From assembly GCA_942493385.1 (NCBI GenBank), contig OW818699.1, positions 2,294,001 to 2,358,000 of the forward strand: 64,000 nucleotides of DNA. Reading direction: 5' to 3'. The notes beneath the pieces are model-generated. The model worked only from the letters and a program-made list of their open reading frames with translations. It ran no database searches and was not told the origin of the DNA. Shown in pieces: positions 62,282 to 64,000 of this stretch. The stretch comes from UBA8389 sp942493385 (GTDB lineage Bacteria > Bacteroidota > Bacteroidia > Bacteroidales > UBA1402). A program made the position numbers and the translations under genes. Positions within the stretch are counted from its first letter, which is position 1. Every line of letters begins with the position of its first letter.

Positions 62282-63562
62282 ATGAGTCCATACATTTACA
62301 TTTTTGGATTTATGGTTTTAGTAATGCTACGAACCGCAAAGAAAAGTTCAATAAGCTTATTTCTAATTCTATTACAAGTTGCTTCATTAATTGCCGCTTT
62401 TCTAATAGGGGTAATCCCAGAAATACAAACGGGAAAAGATTATTTAATTGTTCTATATACTTTTTCTTTATTGTATATGTTCATTGCTCCTTGGCGAAAG
62501 CATCATTCTATTAAATCTATTAGTTCAATCAACATTAATAAAGCTGACAAGCTATTTAAAATATTAGTAGGAATCAATATCTTTTCAGTTTTAGTATTGT
62601 CGTTTGTGGCTATTAATGTCCTACTTTCAGTGCCTTTTATAGCTATATTAGCATTCAAAGCAGATGGATTAAAATCGCTACCAGTAATAACTGACTCTGT
62701 ACTAAGAATGTACACCATTGCTCAATTTATTGTACCTCTGGGTTTATTGATGCTACCCTTCCATTTCTATTATTTATCCAAAGATATGGCAAGAAAAGCA
62801 CAATTAAGTTTTTTTTTGTCTCTTACTCCTATTTTATACGGACTAACATATTTTTCAAGATCTAGTATTGTTCATTATTCGCTTATATATTTAATCCTAT
62901 TTATCTTAGTAAGGAAATCATTACCTGAAAAACATGTAAAACGTATAAAAAGAATCGGGTTCATTATCGGTGCGTTTTTATTGTCCATATTTACTATTGT
63001 TACAATTATTAGATTTGAATACAGCACAAATTATAGTGATATGATTGACCATTCTTCAATAATACAAAATTCTTCACTATATAGTGCATTTGATTATTTT
63101 TGCCAATGGCATTATTTTAATTATGATACTTTGTCGTCATTTAAGGGGAATACAATGAAGGGACAATTGATTTTTCACGAAGCAGGAAATTTTTTTGCTT
63201 TAGTCGGCATTGTTCCTTCTAACGAAAGTGCTTATTTGAGTCAACGGATGCATCTATTAGGGAGCTCCTATGATAACTTTATTGGATTGGTATCATATCT
63301 AGTATATGATTTTGGCTTTATAATTGCATTTCTTATTAGCTTTTTGTACAAATATTTTGTGAATAAGGTGAAGCCACAAAATAATTCCATAACATTAGAA
63401 AACTTGTACTTTATATTGTTCTTAATTCAAATACCATTATTTTCAATATTCTATTCAATGGGTGGATATCTAATGCAAGCTTTACTTTATTTTTTGCCTA
63501 TTTATTTTTTCGTATATCGCACTAAAATTGGATCACATGATATTCTTGTGGGAACGGATTAA
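62282..63562 (+). CDS. Wzy-like O-antigen/capsule repeat-unit polymerase
   Basis: A 426-residue polytopic protein with about 10-12 hydrophobic segments and a large periplasmic loop in the second half (about 240-340; EAGNFFALVGIVP, LGSSYDNFIGLVSYLVYDFG), the usual Wzy topology. Sequence motifs are weak, as in all Wzy proteins, so the call rests on topology and on its place after wzx. 62029-62281 upstream is AT-rich and holds nothing I can support. Confidence 0.72.
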   Translation: MSPYIYIFGFMVLVMLRTAKKSSISLFLILLQVASLIAAFLIGVIPEIQTGKDYLIVLYTFSLLYMFIAPWRKHHSIKSISSININKADKLFKILVGINIFSVLVLSFVAINVLLSVPFIAILAFKADGLKSLPVITDSVLRMYTIAQFIVPLGLLMLPFHFYYLSKDMARKAQLSFFLSLTPILYGLTYFSRSSIVHYSLIYLILFILVRKSLPEKHVKRIKRIGFIIGAFLLSIFTIVTIIRFEYSTNYSDMIDHSSIIQNSSLYSAFDYFCQWHYFNYDTLSSFKGNTMKGQLIFHEAGNFFALVGIVPSNESAYLSQRMHLLGSSYDNFIGLVSYLVYDFGFIIAFLISFLYKYFVNKVKPQNNSITLENLYFILFLIQIPLFSIFYSMGGYLMQALLYFLPIYFFVYRTKIGSHDILVGTD

Positions 63563-63938
63563 AGAAAAAAGAAAATTCTATTTTATTAAGCCAATATCCA
63601 GATATTATTCCAAAACCCTTTGGAACAACAGTTTTGATGGCAAATTCCCGGTTTGCGGGCGGGCAGGAATTCCGTCCGAATGAAGTATGAAACCTTTAAA
63701 ATGCTTTATCGCGGACGGTTTTTCTTCGTTCTTTCATACCCCGGGCTACCAATATTTCGCCCAGATCTGGGCTGAACCCCAATTTGAGCTGAAAGAATCT
63801 CTGTCAACAGATTTTAATTAGTTGACCCTGTTAAAGCACTCAATATATTGAATATCAGTGAAATAAATCACTAAAATCCTTTGAATATTAACCGAAAAGC
63901 CTTATCTTCATGTCATAAACCTGCAAATTTATGACACT
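63563..63938. other. Gene-free segment, no feature supported
   Basis: Between the polymerase and the next transposase. A G+C-richer patch (about 63640-63790) resembles neither neighbour and could be remnant mobile-element DNA; no ORF, tRNA or repeat copy was found in it. Confidence 0.4.
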
Positions 63939-64000
63939 ATGTTAGGCAAGATCCCAAATAAACACCAAGTGACAATCTTTCAAACTCCCCTTGTAAACTT
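63939..64000 (+). CDS. IS5-type transposase, first codons only
   Basis: ATG 63939 opens a frame of 20 codons to the window edge beginning MLGKIPNKHQVTIFQTPLVN. This resembles the N-terminus of Bacteroidota IS5-family transposases (MLGK-x-P-x4-Q-x2-LF-x-PLL). Only the start is visible, so intactness cannot be judged. It would bound the polysaccharide locus on the right. Confidence 0.55.
   Translation, partial: MLGKIPNKHQVTIFQTPLVN

Noticed and set aside
63640..63790. G+C-rich patch considered as a tRNA or attachment site
   Set aside because: No cloverleaf, no CCA end and no matching direct repeat could be found.

Overview
The window looks like a Bacteroidota chromosome, most likely Bacteroidales. 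Many genes are preceded by the phylum-specific promoter (TTTG, about 19-20 bp, TAnnTTTG). Other markers are a UpxY/NusG-type antiterminator ahead of a polysaccharide locus, a GG-leader peptide precursor of the Bacteroidales type, and an OxyR with Bacteroides-like context. I do not assign a genus. No rRNA, tRNA or CRISPR array was recognised.

Layout. 1-516 (minus) is the 5' part of an isochorismate synthase, divergent from oxyR (731-1657). 1658-2413 is non-coding and packed with repeats: four copies of a 67-bp palindrome, three of them in a 141-bp tandem array, then an 11-bp tandem repeat abutting an esterase gene (2414-3400, minus). 3509-9648 is a nucleotide-sugar block: gmd, fcl, rmlA, rmlB, rmlC and a cytidylyltransferase/GHMP-kinase-like fusion, strongly C-rich at wobble positions. 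9649-17649 carries a B12-binding radical SAM gene, a higBA-type toxin-antitoxin pair, an XRE regulator, ygiQ and mutS2, with three more copies of the palindrome.

17703-26277 is a peptide (RiPP-like) export island: histidine kinase and response regulator (minus), a 65-residue GG-leader precursor, a 57-residue ORF, a SPASM protein without the radical SAM cysteine motif, a C39-peptidase ABC exporter, an HlyD adaptor, and a second histidine kinase that converges on and overlaps the adaptor gene. The usual ATP-grasp partner of this maturase type is not present.

26374-35904 begins with upxY and then holds an accessory island: two Schlafen-like (AlbA_2) regulators with tandem-repeat linkers, two DUF3990 modules, an AbiE-like antitoxin with a toxin remnant, a RES/Xre pair with a third gene, and a GNAT with a 55-residue partner. 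It sits between the antiterminator and the first capsule structural gene.

35931-63562 is an exopolysaccharide or capsule locus: Wza-like exporter, Wzz-like chain-length protein, WecC and WecB (UDP-ManNAcA), then a tightly overlapping AT-rich operon for CMP-legionaminic acid by the GDP-sugar route (legB, legC, legH, legI, legG, ptmE, legF, ptmF, ptmA). A decayed acyl-carrier cassette follows (fabD pseudogene, intact ACP, truncated ketoreductase, MBL-fold fragment). Then come modifying enzymes (GNAT-like, deacetylase, two Gfo/Idh, SGNH), a degenerate IS1182-type element, a Wzx flippase, a candidate glycosyltransferase and a Wzy-like polymerase. The window ends in the first codons of another (IS5-type) transposase.
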